From contig OZ220484.1 in NCBI GenBank assembly GCA_965116165.1, positions 3,286,001-3,350,000 on the forward strand: a stretch of 64,000 bases of DNA, in the 5' to 3' direction. The translations under genes were made by a program, and so were the position numbers. The notes under the pieces are model-generated. The model worked only from the letters and a program-made list of their open reading frames with translations. It was not told where the DNA came from and searched no databases. The stretch is from Azophilus sp965116165 (lineage in GTDB: Bacteria; Pseudomonadota; Gammaproteobacteria; Pseudomonadales; Azotimanducaceae). Below, one piece after another: positions 9,282-18,337 of this stretch (the stretch's first letter is position 1; the number at the start of each line of letters is the position of its first letter).

Positions 9282-10171
9282 GCGACGCACCGCAACGCTG
9301 TGGCTATGTGGCCATTGTCGGTCGTCCGAACGTGGGCAAATCGACACTGTTGAACGCCGTGCTGCGGCAAAAGATCAGCATCACCTCGCGCAAGCCCCAA
9401 ACCACGCGCCACAATTTGCTGGGCATCGATACCCGGGGGCCGTGCCAGGCCGTCTATGTGGATACGCCGGGCATCCACGCCGGCGCGCACCGGGAGATGA
9501 ACCGGCTCATGGTGCGCGCCGCGGCTTCGATGGTGGCGGATGTGGATCTCGTCGCCATGTTGGTTGATGGCGACAAGTGGACCGACCAGGACCATTTGGT
9601 ATTGAAATACGTGCGGCGCTCCGGTACCCCGGCCTTTGCGGTCATCAATAAGGTGGATCGGCTGACCGGGCGGGAAGCGGTTCTTCCCGTGATGGCAAGG
9701 CTGGCCTCCCTGGATGCCTTCGCGGAAATTCTGCCGATCTCGGCTCTGAAGCGCGATGGGGTCGAGGCGTTCCGCACGGCCGTATTTGCCTGCCTGCCGG
9801 AACAGGCGCATCTCTTTCCGCCGGATCAATTGACCGACCGCAGCGAGCGCTTTCTGGTCGGCGAAGCTATCCGCGAGAAGATCGTGCGGCGCTTGGGCGA
9901 TGAAATACCGCACCGCGCGGCCGTGCTCATCGAGGCTTTCGAAACCACCCCGGATTTGGTGGAAATCCACGCCGATATTGTCGTGGAGCGCGCCGGACAA
10001 AAGCGCATCGTCATTGGTCGGCGGGGCGCCAGGTTGAAATCCATCGGCACCGAGGCGCGGCTCGATATCGAACGGTTGCTCGGACGCAAGGTCATGCTGC
10101 ATCTGTGGGTAAAGATCCGCGCCGGCTGGACGGATGATCGTGCCGGCCTCGTGCGCATGGGCTATGAGTGA
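9278..10171 (+). CDS. era: GTPase Era
   Basis: Era is an essential GTPase that binds the 3' end of 16S rRNA during small-subunit assembly. The 297-residue protein starts at GTG 9278. G motifs are present: GRPNVGKST (G1), DTPGIHAG (G3), NKVDR (G4) and ISALKRDG (G5). The C-terminal KH domain includes VVERAGQKRIVIGRRGARLK and the conserved ERLLGRKVMLHLWVKI stretch. It sits between rnc and recO, the standard gammaproteobacterial order. Confidence 0.97.
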   Translation: MSDAPQRCGYVAIVGRPNVGKSTLLNAVLRQKISITSRKPQTTRHNLLGIDTRGPCQAVYVDTPGIHAGAHREMNRLMVRAAASMVADVDLVAMLVDGDKWTDQDHLVLKYVRRSGTPAFAVINKVDRLTGREAVLPVMARLASLDAFAEILPISALKRDGVEAFRTAVFACLPEQAHLFPPDQLTDRSERFLVGEAIREKIVRRLGDEIPHRAAVLIEAFETTPDLVEIHADIVVERAGQKRIVIGRRGARLKSIGTEARLDIERLLGRKVMLHLWVKIRAGWTDDRAGLVRMGYE

Positions 10172-10186
10172 TCGCTGCCCAGTGTA

Positions 10187-10876
10187 ATGTACCCGAACGC
10201 GACCGACCAGCCCGCCGTCGTTCTGCATGCCCGCGCCTATCGGGAAACCAGCCTGCTCGTCAATCTGCTGACCCCCGACCACGGTCGCGTGGCCGTGGTC
10301 GCCAGAGGCGCGCGCAACGCCAGGCGCGGCCACGGATTGCAGCCGTTCTACGAGGGCAATGTCAGTTGGCGCGGTCGCGGCAGCTTGATGACCCTGACCC
10401 GCTACGATGTGGTCGAAGGCCGCTGGTTGACCGGCAACGCCGTGGCATCCGCCTACTATGTGGCGGAACTCATCATGCGCTTGACTCGGGAGTGGGAGCC
10501 ACACCCGCGCCTGTTTGCGGGTGTGCAATGGGTTTTGCGGGGAATCGGCGACAACGCGGGAAACGTGGCATTGGCATCGAGCCTGCGGCAATTCGAAAAG
10601 TTGCTGCTTGAGGAAATCGGGTATGGGTTCGACTTCGTCCGCGATGCGGTAAGCGGCGCGGCCATCGATGCGGCGACCTGGTACCGGTTGGAACCGGAAC
10701 GGGGCTTCATCGGTACGGCTCCGAACGAGGGTTTCCGCGGCGGAACACTGCTTGCCATCGACCGGGCCCACTACACCGACCCGGAAACACGCCGCGCCGC
10801 CCGCCGGATTTTTCGGGACGCACTCGCCACCCGCCTGGGCTCACAACCCTTGCTGAGCCGTCGCTTGCTCCGTTGA
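10187..10876 (+). CDS. recO: DNA repair protein RecO
   Basis: RecO works with RecR and RecF to load RecA onto SSB-covered single strands. The 229-residue protein begins with an OB-fold (VVLHARAYRETSLLVNLLTP DHGRVAVVARGARNARR) and continues with the helical RecO domain (AYYVAELIMRLTREWEPHPRLF, LRQFEKLLLEEIGYGFDF). The zinc-binding cysteines of many RecO proteins are absent, as in enterobacterial RecO. It starts 15 bases after era. Confidence 0.93.
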   Translation: MYPNATDQPAVVLHARAYRETSLLVNLLTPDHGRVAVVARGARNARRGHGLQPFYEGNVSWRGRGSLMTLTRYDVVEGRWLTGNAVASAYYVAELIMRLTREWEPHPRLFAGVQWVLRGIGDNAGNVALASSLRQFEKLLLEEIGYGFDFVRDAVSGAAIDAATWYRLEPERGFIGTAPNEGFRGGTLLAIDRAHYTDPETRRAARRIFRDALATRLGSQPLLSRRLLR

Positions 10877-10930
10877 TGCGGGGAGCGCCGGTTCTCCTCC
10901 GATGCGTGACCGCGCACTGATGGGGCGTCA

Positions 10931-11045
10931 CGGTTTGACATTTTAGAAATTCGCCCGCGATGGGCCGAAAAGAAAATATCAAAGTGTTCTACGGCGTAGA
11001 CCCCCCAACTCGGCGGAATCCGAAAAATCAAATTAATACAGCACC
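10931..11045. repeat. Family A repeat, copy A3, interrupted by F1
   Basis: The left end GGTTTGACATTTTA and the right end AACTCGGCGGAATCCGAAAA..CAAATTAATACAGCAC match family A. The middle is replaced by a block related to F2 at 20987-21033, so a second repeat appears to have inserted into the first. The rest of the 10877-11270 gap shows no gene; it must contain the relA promoter, which I could not pick out. Confidence 0.6.
10943..10985 (+). repeat. Family F repeat, copy F1
   Basis: The block TTAGAAATTCGCCCGCGATG followed by GGCCGAAAAGAAAATATCAAA matches F2 (AAGAAATTTGTTCGCGATAG, GCTGAAGAGAAAATATCAAA) with about three quarters identity by eye. It lies inside repeat A3. Confidence 0.5.
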
Positions 11046-11270
11046 GCGCATTCGCGGCGGATGAGTTTCGCCCGTCGGATCGGTATCATCCCCTCTCCAC
11101 CGTAGGAAAGTCCTGTGGACGTACAACCCACTACGGATCACCTTCGGCACAAAATGGTGAATAAATTGGTACATCAATCCCACATTGACGGCGCTTTCAT
11201 TGGAATTTCGGCGGCGAATATCCACCTTTCGCGCCTACAAGTGCTGTCGGGCTAGGGAGCTTATCGCAAG

Positions 11271-13460
11271 ATGCGCACAGACGCCCCGCCACAGGTGCCC
11301 GTCGATGCGGACGGCGGGGTCGATCCGCAAGCATGGGTGGATAGCCTGTGCGCCGGGCGCAACCATCTTGATCGCCCACGGATTTTGGCGGCGGCAACGC
11401 GTCTACGCGACGACTTCACCGAAAGCCACTTCCATAGTGGGCGGCAATTGGCCGAACTCGTCGCCAGCATGACATTGGATACCGCCTCCGTGTTGGCGGC
11501 GCTTTTCTACTGGCCGGCGCGTCGGGATGCCATCCACGGAGAGCGATTGACGGCGGCGATTGGCGGGGAGGCGGCCAACCTGTGCACCACCGTAAACCGA
11601 CTGGCGGACATCAGCCTGCTCGACTTGACCAGTTCCCGCATGTTGGCCAGCGAGGCCAAGGATCAAACCGCCAATATCCGCCGCATGCTGGTTGCCCTGA
11701 TCGACGATGTTCGCGTCGCCGTGCTCAAACTCTCCGAGCGCGTGGTGGCGTTGCGGCTGGCCAAGAACAGCGTTGAGGAACGCAAGACCCGCATCGCCAC
11801 GGAAGCCATGACCGTCTTCGTGCCGCTGGCGGAGCGACTCGGCATCTGGCGTTTGAAGTGGGAATTGGAAGACCTCTCGCTGCGCTATCTTGAGGCGGAT
11901 GCCTACAAGCGTATCGCCCGACAACTTGATGGACGCCGCAGCGAGCGGGAGGCGAAGGTAAACCAACTCGTCAAAGACCTGCGGGCGATGTTCGAGCAAC
12001 GCGGCATCGACGCTCGGGTGGAGGGTCGCGCCAAACATATCTACAGTGTTTGGCGGAAGATGCGCGTCAAGCATATCCCTATTGACGAAATCTACGACGC
12101 GCTCGCGGTGCGGGTCATCGTGGCGGATGTGGACCAGTGCTACCTGGTGTTGGGCAAAATTCACACCCGCTGGCGGCATGTTCGCCAGGAGTTCGACGAC
12201 TATATCGCGGCGCCCAAGGACAACGGCTACCGGTCGATTCACACCGCGGTGATTGGCGATGCGGGGGAAGTTTTTGAAGTCCAGATCAGAACCCGGGAGA
12301 TGCATGACGCCGCGGAACTCGGTGTGTGCGCGCATTGGACCTACAAGGGCCGCGACCAGGAAGACGGCTTTTACGCCGAAAAGGTGGCTTGGCTGCGCAA
12401 GGTGCTGGACTGGCAGGACAGCCTTGGCGGGACGCTGGCCGAGCATTTGACGGCGAATGTGCGGGAAGAACGCATCTTCGTACACACGCCTAGAGGCCAT
12501 GTGGTCGATCTGTCCGCGGGCGCCACGCCCCTGGACTTCGCCTATCGTGTCCATACCGAGGTTGGCCACCACTGCGTCGGTGCGCGTGTCGATGGACATA
12601 GGGCACCGCTCAACACGCGGCTCAAGACCGGCCAGTTGGTGCAGATTCAGCGCGACGCCCGCGCCGAGCCCCGCCGCGTCTGGCTCGACCCGGCACTCGG
12701 CTATGTGCATACCGCGCGGGCGAGAAGCAAGATCCGCAATTGGCTGCGCGTGCGCGGCCCGGAGGTCAATGTGGCGGAGGGCCGGCGTGAGCTCGAGGGG
12801 ATGGTGTCCGCCCTCGGGATAGCTCCGCTCTCCGAGAAAGAGGTGTGCGAGGCGGCGGCGGCCCTGCAACTCGATGGTTCGGAGGCTTTGTATTTTGCGC
12901 TGGGCGCCGCGGATTTGTGGATCGTTGACGTTGTGGATCGTTATTTGGTGGGCCGCTTGCGCGGCGCCGGGCGGCAATGCCCGCGGGAAGCCGCGGAATG
13001 GCATGCTTCCGATTCACGCTCGCCGTTTTCGGAAGCCCCGCATACGGGCTTGGCGGACCCCGAGGCGGCGCGCACTGGCCCTGTGGTGGCCCGGCCTTCG
13101 GATTCGGCGGGATCCAGCCCGTTGTCCGCCGGGCCGCTGGTTGTGAAATCCCGCGGCCGGGGTTCGGCAAGTGCGGAATCGATGCATAGGGCGCAGCGGT
13201 ATGTTTTGGAGATCAAGGCCGAAGACCGGGAGGGGTTGTGGCGTGATGTCGTCGGCATTCTGAGCGCGCGGGGGCTGTCGCTGGTGGCCAATGCCGGCCG
13301 CGTCGAACCGGGCAGCGGTGTCGCCACACTTGTAATGGAACTTGAATTGCGCCACCTGACCGAGGTGGCGAGGTTGATCATTCAGGTGCGCGAGGTTGAC
13401 ACTGTCCGCTCCGTGCGCCTCGTTGTTGACCCACAAACGAACGGTGGTGTATCAGTTTGA
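11271..13460 (+). CDS. relA: (p)ppGpp synthetase RelA
   Basis: RelA makes (p)ppGpp from ATP and GTP/GDP on ribosomes with uncharged tRNA. In the 729-residue protein the N-terminal HD hydrolase domain is degenerate: around residues 75-100 the HDxxED motif is replaced (ALFYWPARRDAIHG), as in monofunctional RelA. The synthetase domain has RAKHIYSVWRKM near 253, the RelA-type EXDD motif (EFDDYIAAPKDNGYRSIHT) near 306, and the catalytic-loop region VQIRTREMHDAAELGVCAHW. A TGS domain starts near 402 and an ACT/RRM domain fills about 643-729. A stretch near 570-640 rich in Ser, Ala, Pro and Gly is poorly conserved. The last codons and TGA stop come from repeat A4. Confidence 0.95.
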   Translation: MRTDAPPQVPVDADGGVDPQAWVDSLCAGRNHLDRPRILAAATRLRDDFTESHFHSGRQLAELVASMTLDTASVLAALFYWPARRDAIHGERLTAAIGGEAANLCTTVNRLADISLLDLTSSRMLASEAKDQTANIRRMLVALIDDVRVAVLKLSERVVALRLAKNSVEERKTRIATEAMTVFVPLAERLGIWRLKWELEDLSLRYLEADAYKRIARQLDGRRSEREAKVNQLVKDLRAMFEQRGIDARVEGRAKHIYSVWRKMRVKHIPIDEIYDALAVRVIVADVDQCYLVLGKIHTRWRHVRQEFDDYIAAPKDNGYRSIHTAVIGDAGEVFEVQIRTREMHDAAELGVCAHWTYKGRDQEDGFYAEKVAWLRKVLDWQDSLGGTLAEHLTANVREERIFVHTPRGHVVDLSAGATPLDFAYRVHTEVGHHCVGARVDGHRAPLNTRLKTGQLVQIQRDARAEPRRVWLDPALGYVHTARARSKIRNWLRVRGPEVNVAEGRRELEGMVSALGIAPLSEKEVCEAAAALQLDGSEALYFALGAADLWIVDVVDRYLVGRLRGAGRQCPREAAEWHASDSRSPFSEAPHTGLADPEAARTGPVVARPSDSAGSSPLSAGPLVVKSRGRGSASAESMHRAQRYVLEIKAEDREGLWRDVVGILSARGLSLVANAGRVEPGSGVATLVMELELRHLTEVARLIIQVREVDTVRSVRLVVDPQTNGGVSV

Positions 13461-13531
13461 CATTTGCGCGAACCCAACGGTACCTAGGTCTTGGCTCGGC
13501 GGAATCTGAAAAGTCAAAGTGATACACCGCC
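13446..13531. repeat. Family A repeat, copy A4 (best-preserved)
   Basis: The most symmetrical copy: it opens GGTGTATCAGTTTGACATTT and closes AAAAGTCAAAGTGATACACC, inverted copies of each other with two or three mismatches, about 85 bases end to end. The TGA of the left end is the relA stop codon. There is no coding capacity, as expected for a MITE-like element. Confidence 0.8.
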
Positions 13532-13562
13532 AAACGAACGGCGCATGGGGGGTGGGGGACGC

Positions 13563-14234
13563 ATGAGAATCATACTGCTCGGCCCGCCGGGCGCCGGCAA
13601 GGGCACCCAGGCGGAGGCAATTTGCGCGGCCTTCGCCATACCCCAGATTTCCACCGGGGACATGCTGCGCGCCGCGGTCAATGGGGGAACCGAACTCGGC
13701 AAGCGGGTGCGGGCCGTGATGGACCGGGGTGATTTGGTTTCCGACGACATCATGATTCGGCTCGTCGAGGAGCGTATTGCCTGTAGCGATTGCGGCGGCG
13801 GTTTTCTATTCGATGGTTTCCCCCGCACGATAGCCCAGGCGGAAGCGCTTGACGCGGCGGGGGTCGCTGTCGATGCCGTGGTCGAGGTTGCGGTGCCGGA
13901 CGAAGAGGTGGTGCGGCGCATTAGCGGGCGGCGTGTGCATCCAGGCAGCGGACGCGTTTACCACATTGCGTTCAATCCCCCCCAAACGCCCGATATTGAC
14001 GATGAGACGGGCGAGCCGCTCCTGCAACGGGACGATGATCGAGAGCAAACCGTTCGCGACCGCCTCGCCGTCTACCGGAAGCAAACCCATCCGTTGATGG
14101 CGCTTTACAAGGCGCGTTCGGGACGGGGCGGCGACAACGCCGCGCCGCGCTATATCGAAGTGGATGGGCTCGGTGCGATGGCCGATGTGCGGAACAATAT
14201 TATGAGAGAACTGCGGCGGACGGTCTCTTTATAA
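13563..14234 (+). CDS. adk: Adenylate kinase
   Basis: Adk interconverts ATP+AMP and 2 ADP. The 223-residue protein has the P-loop GPPGAGKGTQ at residues 7-16, the AMP-binding STGDMLR segment, the conserved FDGFPRTIAQAEAL stretch, and the long-form LID (HPGSGRVYHIAFNPPQTPDI) without zinc cysteines. I choose the ATG at 13563 because the family N-terminus is MRIILLGPPG; the longer frame from 13491 reads through repeat A4. Confidence 0.96.
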   Translation: MRIILLGPPGAGKGTQAEAICAAFAIPQISTGDMLRAAVNGGTELGKRVRAVMDRGDLVSDDIMIRLVEERIACSDCGGGFLFDGFPRTIAQAEALDAAGVAVDAVVEVAVPDEEVVRRISGRRVHPGSGRVYHIAFNPPQTPDIDDETGEPLLQRDDDREQTVRDRLAVYRKQTHPLMALYKARSGRGGDNAAPRYIEVDGLGAMADVRNNIMRELRRTVSL

Positions 14235-14262
14235 GGAACAGCCGAGCAACCCCGAATTTGCT

Positions 14263-14412
14263 AGCCCGACCTATTCGTGAATGAACGTGGCGAGGTCGGC
14301 AAGGGCGGTGAAAGCACTGGATGCGCGGGGTAAGAGCGCGCGGCGGGAGCACACCCGGTGATTTCTCGGTGCTATTGACGGCCGCAGTAGTTCATTCATT
14401 GAATAGGTCGGG
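14263..14412. repeat. Family B repeat, copy B1
   Basis: About 150 bases bounded by inverted repeats of roughly 22 bases: CCCGACCTATTCGTGAATGA at the left, and a right end whose reverse complement is CCCGACCTATTCAATGAATG. The interior has no gene. It fills the gap between the convergent adk and moeA genes, and its right end touches the moeA stop codon. Confidence 0.75.
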
Positions 14413-15627
14413 TTAGAGCAGGCCCGTAAACGGGAGTACTTCGACCTGGACACCGGGCTTCAGATCGCCGCTTTCTTTTGGAATTCGGATCAGGCAGTTG
14501 GCTTCGGTGAACGTGCTCATGCGATTGGAGCCCTGGTTGCCGGTGGTCCTGGCCCAGACCGAGCCCCCGGCATGGGTCGCGATGCCCCGCTGAAATTCCT
14601 CCCGTCCCGGCTTGTGTGCAATGGCCTCCGTCAATTCCGCGCCCACCGCAACGGGTTGCGAGGGCGGCATGCCGCAAAGCGCCTCAATGGCGGGTCGCGC
14701 GATCAGCAGGAAAGTGACGATGGTCGAAACAGGGTTGCCGGGCAGCCCGAGAAAGGCGGCATCGCCCAACCGACCAAAGGCCAGGGGTTTGCCGGGCTTG
14801 AGATTGAGTCGCCAGAAGTCCAGTTCGCCGAGCGTCTCCAGGGTGCCCTTCACCAAATCCGCATCACCCACGGACACGCCGCCGCTGGTCAGTATCAGAC
14901 GGCAGCCCCGGCTCGCCCCGGTCAGCGCCTCGGCGACGGCTTCCGCGTCGTCCGGCAAGACGCCCAGATTCGCAACCGTCACGGGCAGGCGTGCGAGCAT
15001 GGCCGCCACAGCGAACCGGTTGGAGTCGTAGATTTCCCCGAATCGCAACCCATCACCCGGCTGCCGCAGCTCGTCGCCGGTTGAGAACACCGCAATGCGC
15101 GGCCGTTTCCATACCGATATGCGGTCGCAACCGCAGGCGGCCAGGGTACCGATGTCAAAAGGATGCAATCGTCGGCCCCGCCGCGCCACCACATCGCCCC
15201 GGCGCAGATCGTTGCCGGTGGGGCGCACATTGGCACCGATTGGTGGAACCTCCGAGAATCGCACCGCCTTGCCGTGACGCCCGCAGTCCTCTTGAACGAT
15301 GACCGTATCGCAACCCTCGGGCAGCGGAGCACCGGTGGTGATGCGCACACACCCCCCCGCGCCAACAGCTTCCTCATAGGGATGGCCGGCTAAGCTTGAG
15401 CCCTGCAAGGTGAGGGATACGCTGTTGGGCCGCCATTGGAACGCAAAACCGTCCATCGCCGACGCCGGGAAGGGCGGCAGGTCCGTGGTGGAGCGCGCGG
15501 GCTCCGCAACCACGCGACCGCAGGCATCGGCCAGGTCGACGGATTCGACCCCCTCCGGGGGCGGCATCCGTGCAATGATCCGGTCCAGGGCTTCGTCGAG
15601 ATCAAGTGCTGCCACGGGTTCGATCAT
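14413..15627 (-). CDS. moeA: Molybdopterin molybdenumtransferase MoeA
   Basis: MoeA inserts molybdenum into adenylylated molybdopterin to give the molybdenum cofactor. The 404-residue protein has the N-terminal MoeA domain (LPPFPASAMDGFAF), the conserved ITTGAPLPEGCDTVIVQED segment, the MPT-binding domain (FSTGDEL, IYDSNRF, TSGGVSVGDADLV) and the GLPGNPVS loop before the C-terminal beta domain. I use the ATG at 15627; the 47 extra residues of the longer frame are encoded by repeat C1. No other molybdenum-cofactor gene is nearby. Confidence 0.95.
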   Translation of the reverse strand: MIEPVAALDLDEALDRIIARMPPPEGVESVDLADACGRVVAEPARSTTDLPPFPASAMDGFAFQWRPNSVSLTLQGSSLAGHPYEEAVGAGGCVRITTGAPLPEGCDTVIVQEDCGRHGKAVRFSEVPPIGANVRPTGNDLRRGDVVARRGRRLHPFDIGTLAACGCDRISVWKRPRIAVFSTGDELRQPGDGLRFGEIYDSNRFAVAAMLARLPVTVANLGVLPDDAEAVAEALTGASRGCRLILTSGGVSVGDADLVKGTLETLGELDFWRLNLKPGKPLAFGRLGDAAFLGLPGNPVSTIVTFLLIARPAIEALCGMPPSQPVAVGAELTEAIAHKPGREEFQRGIATHAGGSVWARTTGNQGSNRMSTFTEANCLIRIPKESGDLKPGVQVEVLPFTGLL

Positions 15628-15682
15628 ATTCTCGCAAAGTACAGGAACCCGGAACAATCGCCAAGCGGCCAATGTATGGTCC

Positions 15683-15806
15683 GGCGGCAATTCCCGCCAA
15701 GCGTGGCAATGCCTGAAAATGGACGCCCAACCAATGCCCGAATGGTCAACTTCGCCGGGCGTTCGCACCCAAACGAATGATCACGCATCGCTGGCGGGGA
15801 TTGCTG
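15683..15806. repeat. Family C repeat, copy C1
   Basis: About 124 bases with inverted ends: GGCGGCAATTCCCGCCAAGC at the left, and a right end whose reverse complement is CAGCAATCCCCGCCAGCGAT. The interior shares CCAACCAATGCC and GCACCCAAACGAATGATC with C2. It lies between the divergent moeA and tsaB genes. Confidence 0.7.
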
Positions 15807-15924
15807 ATGGTCCGGCAATAGGCTTGACGCGACAGCGGATTGCAAGGTGCGCCCGGGCGTTGGGTTCCCTGCATGGATAGATGGCGCATAATGCCGGTGT
15901 GATGAAATGGGGACGACCGGCGGG

Positions 15925-16605
15925 ATGTCTCGCATTCTAGGCATTGAAACGTCACGCCACCTTTGCTCGGCGGCGGTATTCGTCGACGGCGTGGTGAGTG
16001 GGCGCACTCGTGAGATGCAAAGGGCGCACAACGAACACATTCTTGCGTTGCTTGATGAGACGATGGCCGCGCGGGGGTTGGTTGCGAGCGACCTCGACGG
16101 AGTGGCTTTCGGGTGCGGACCCGGGTCGTTCACCGGTATCCGCATTGCGGCCTCGGTGGCGCAGGCGGTGGCGGTCGGCGCCGACGCTTTGATATTGCCC
16201 ATCTCGTCCACATTGGCGTTGGCGAGCGCGGCGTTGGAACGGGAACCAACCATGGGCAACGGCATTGTGGCGAGTATTCGCTCGCGTCGGGATGCCTGGT
16301 ATCTCGCCGCATTCACGGTCGCCGACGGCGGGCTGCGCCCGCATCGTCCCGACTGCCTCGCTCAAGCGCATCCCGCCTGGCCCGAAATCGGCGGTGGCTG
16401 GCTGTTCGTGGGCGACCGCCCCGTCTGGCTGCCCGCCGACATTGCCTGCCGCGAGGATGAATGCGCCGACGCCGGCCTAATTGCGCGCCTGGGCGCGGCG
16501 GCCTTTGCCCGGGCAGAGGGTGTTGCGCCCGAGTTCGGCCTGCCGGTTTACTTGGCGCAGGACTCGCCCTGGCGGAAAACGGGCGGAGGTTCTAGGCGGT
16601 TATAG
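15925..16605 (+). CDS. tsaB: tRNA threonylcarbamoyladenosine biosynthesis protein TsaB
   Basis: TsaB is the partner of TsaD in forming t6A37 on ANN-decoding tRNAs; it is a catalytically silent ASKHA-fold protein. The 226-residue sequence has the family N-terminus (RILGIETSRHLCSAAVFV), the HNEHILALLDETM region and the hallmark FGCGPGSFTGIRIAASVAQ. The ATG at 15925, just after CGGCGGG, fits best; ATG at 15907 adds six unneeded residues. It is followed almost at once by rsmJ. Confidence 0.92.
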   Translation: MSRILGIETSRHLCSAAVFVDGVVSGRTREMQRAHNEHILALLDETMAARGLVASDLDGVAFGCGPGSFTGIRIAASVAQAVAVGADALILPISSTLALASAALEREPTMGNGIVASIRSRRDAWYLAAFTVADGGLRPHRPDCLAQAHPAWPEIGGGWLFVGDRPVWLPADIACREDECADAGLIARLGAAAFARAEGVAPEFGLPVYLAQDSPWRKTGGGSRRL

Positions 16606-16606
16606 G

Positions 16607-17299
16607 TTGAAACCCTCGCTCTTTCATCTGCCGGGTTTGCCGACGCGCCGCTATGCGGCAATGTTCGAATTGCGCCCGCTGCCGGAACCGCCGCGGCTGC
16701 CGGGCCATCATTTGTGGCTTGATGCGGATGGATTGCGGCTTTGCGACGCAAAGGGCGAATCCAGTGTGGAACTGAACGGGCGGGAGCTCGCAAGCCGCTC
16801 TCGGCAAGCCCTGTTGTTGCACCGGGCGTGCGATGCCTCGAACCGGCCCGAAATCGCCGATCTCATGGCAGGATGGGGTACCGACGGCCTGTCGTTGGCG
16901 ATGCGCGGCTGCAAGGTCACACTGGTGGAACGCGCGCCGGTTGTTTGGGCCTTGCTCGACGACTTTGCTGCCCGACTGAGCCTTTCCGCCACCGTGGTCT
17001 TTGCCAGTGCCGAACACTGGTGCCGTACACATCGTCGATCTGTGGATGTCGCCTACCTGGATCCGATGTTTCCGTCGCGCCAGAAAACCGCTCTGCCCGA
17101 GAAACGGTTGCAGGTGCTCCGCGACCTGGCTTGGCGCGGCGGCACCAGCCTTGCCGAACTAATCGACTTGGCCCGCCTGGCCGCACGCCACCGGGTGGTG
17201 GTCAAGCGACGCGCCAAAGACCCCCCCTGCGGCACCCCGGCCTGGCGGGTTCGTGGCAAGCGGATTCGTTTTGATGTGTACCCGTCCCATGTCAAGTAG
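16607..17299 (+). CDS. rsmJ: 16S rRNA (guanine-1516-N2)-methyltransferase RsmJ
   Basis: RsmJ methylates G1516 of 16S rRNA using S-adenosylmethionine. The roughly 230-residue protein has the RsmJ layout: a SAM-binding segment (MAGWGTDGLSLAMRGCKVTL), VERAPVVWALLDDF, and the diagnostic catalytic stretch AYLDPMFPSRQKTALPEKRL, then VVVKRRAKDPP near the C-terminus. The family DATAGLGRDAF motif is changed to DLMAGWGTDGL, so the SAM loop is divergent. Start uncertain: TTG 16607 follows the tsaB stop directly; ATG 16661 is the alternative. Confidence 0.85.
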   Translation: MKPSLFHLPGLPTRRYAAMFELRPLPEPPRLPGHHLWLDADGLRLCDAKGESSVELNGRELASRSRQALLLHRACDASNRPEIADLMAGWGTDGLSLAMRGCKVTLVERAPVVWALLDDFAARLSLSATVVFASAEHWCRTHRRSVDVAYLDPMFPSRQKTALPEKRLQVLRDLAWRGGTSLAELIDLARLAARHRVVVKRRAKDPPCGTPAWRVRGKRIRFDVYPSHVK

Positions 17300-17309
17300 A
17301 TCGGCAATC

Positions 17310-17402
17310 ATGGTGTTGTATCAATTTGACTTTTCGGATTCCGCCGAGCCGAGGCCCGCGCACTGTTCGGTTCGTGCAAATGTCAAACCGGTACACCACC
17401 GC
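17310..17402. repeat. Family A repeat, copy A5 (reverse orientation)
   Basis: Opens TGTTGTATCAATTTGACTTT, contains CGGATTCCGCCGAGCCGAGG, and closes GCAAATGTCAAACCGGTACACCACC. The two ends are imperfect inverted copies. It lies between rsmJ and the NnrU-family gene. Confidence 0.75.
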
Positions 17403-17490
17403 AATTCCCACTTGAACTGGCGCGGCAGGAAAAGGACACTACAACTTGGTTGTAAACTCGAATGAGAGGTTCCCCAACAGGGAGGCGCAT

Positions 17491-18192
17491 ATGATGGGCG
17501 ACATTTATTGGTTGACTTTCCTTTCCGTCCTGTTCGTGGCGCAGCACCTGGGCGTGACCAGCACAGGCCTGCGCGACCGATTGGTGGCAATGATCGGCGA
17601 GCGTATCTATGTGGCGGTTTACTCCGTGGTTTCGATAGTGGTGCTGGTGTTGTTGGTGCGTACCTACAACACGGCAACGGTTTCGGCGCTGCTCTGGCCG
17701 ACCACGGAGGCGCTCCGGCTGGTGCCGCTTATTCTGATGCCGCTGGCGCTGCTGCTGGTGGTCGGCGGCATCCTGACACGCAATCCCACATCGCTCGGCG
17801 TGGTGCTTGAGGATGGCGCGGAAGTGCCGGTGGTGGGTGTGATGCGCATCACGCGCCACCCGGTGCAGTGCGGCATTCTGATCTGGTCGCTAAGCCATTT
17901 GCTGGCCAACGGCGATTTGCCGTCGCTGCTCTTCTTCGGTTCCCTCGCGCTGATTTCGGGCTACGGGATGGTGTTGATCGACAAGCGCAAGGAGCGGGTT
18001 TTCGGCGCGGGTTGGGCGGCGTTTTGCGGTGTCACTTCCCTGGTGCCGTTTGCCGCGATCATCGGCGGCCGCCAATCGCTCAATCTTGGCGAGATTGGTT
18101 GGCTGGCGCCGCTGTTGACCGTTGCGCTATTCCTGCTGCTGTGGTGGGGCCATGTTTGGGTGTCGGGGGTGTCGGTCGGGATGGGCTGGTGA
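17491..18192 (+). CDS. NnrU-family integral membrane protein
   Basis: A 233-residue, very hydrophobic protein with about six predicted membrane segments. The conserved NnrU features are LFVAQHLGVTSTGLRDRLVA near the N-terminus and ITRHPVQCGILIWSLSHLLANGDLPSLLFFG in the middle. NnrU proteins are linked to nitrogen-oxide metabolism in denitrifiers and resemble isoprenylcysteine methyltransferase-type membrane folds, but their biochemistry is not settled. A clear GGAGG at 17481-17485 places the start at ATG 17491 (ATG 17494 would also do). No denitrification gene is nearby. Confidence 0.85.
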   Translation: MMGDIYWLTFLSVLFVAQHLGVTSTGLRDRLVAMIGERIYVAVYSVVSIVVLVLLVRTYNTATVSALLWPTTEALRLVPLILMPLALLLVVGGILTRNPTSLGVVLEDGAEVPVVGVMRITRHPVQCGILIWSLSHLLANGDLPSLLFFGSLALISGYGMVLIDKRKERVFGAGWAAFCGVTSLVPFAAIIGGRQSLNLGEIGWLAPLLTVALFLLLWWGHVWVSGVSVGMGW

Positions 18193-18273
18193 TGCGGGAG
18201 GGCGTGCTTGGGTTGACGCAAGCCAGCCGGCGAGGTCGGGGGTGCTGGTTGGGATGGGCTGGTGATGCAGGAT
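18161..18273 (+). repeat. Short tandem duplication at the end of the NnrU-family gene
   Basis: A block of about 38 bases that includes ATGGGCTGGTGATGC occurs at about 18161-18200 and again at about 18234-18273, a period of about 73 bases. The first copy encodes the last residues and stop of the NnrU gene. Confidence 0.6.
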
Positions 18274-18337
18274 AGAGGCAGCGTCGGCAAGCCTGTTGCA
18301 CTGGCGCCTGCGAATCCGCGCGTGCCGGGTGATGGGC

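Noticed and set aside
8783..10771. A 662-codon minus-strand open frame
   Set aside because: It lies antisense to rnc, era and recO, all of which show complete family motifs; length alone is explained by GC-rich codon bias.
10877..11270. Possible small RNA or leader peptide before relA
   Set aside because: The structure visible there is explained by repeats A3 and F1; no separate promoter-terminator pair was found.
11403..13004. A 533-codon minus-strand open frame
   Set aside because: Antisense shadow of relA in high-GC DNA; the His/Gln/Arg-rich product lacks any family motif.
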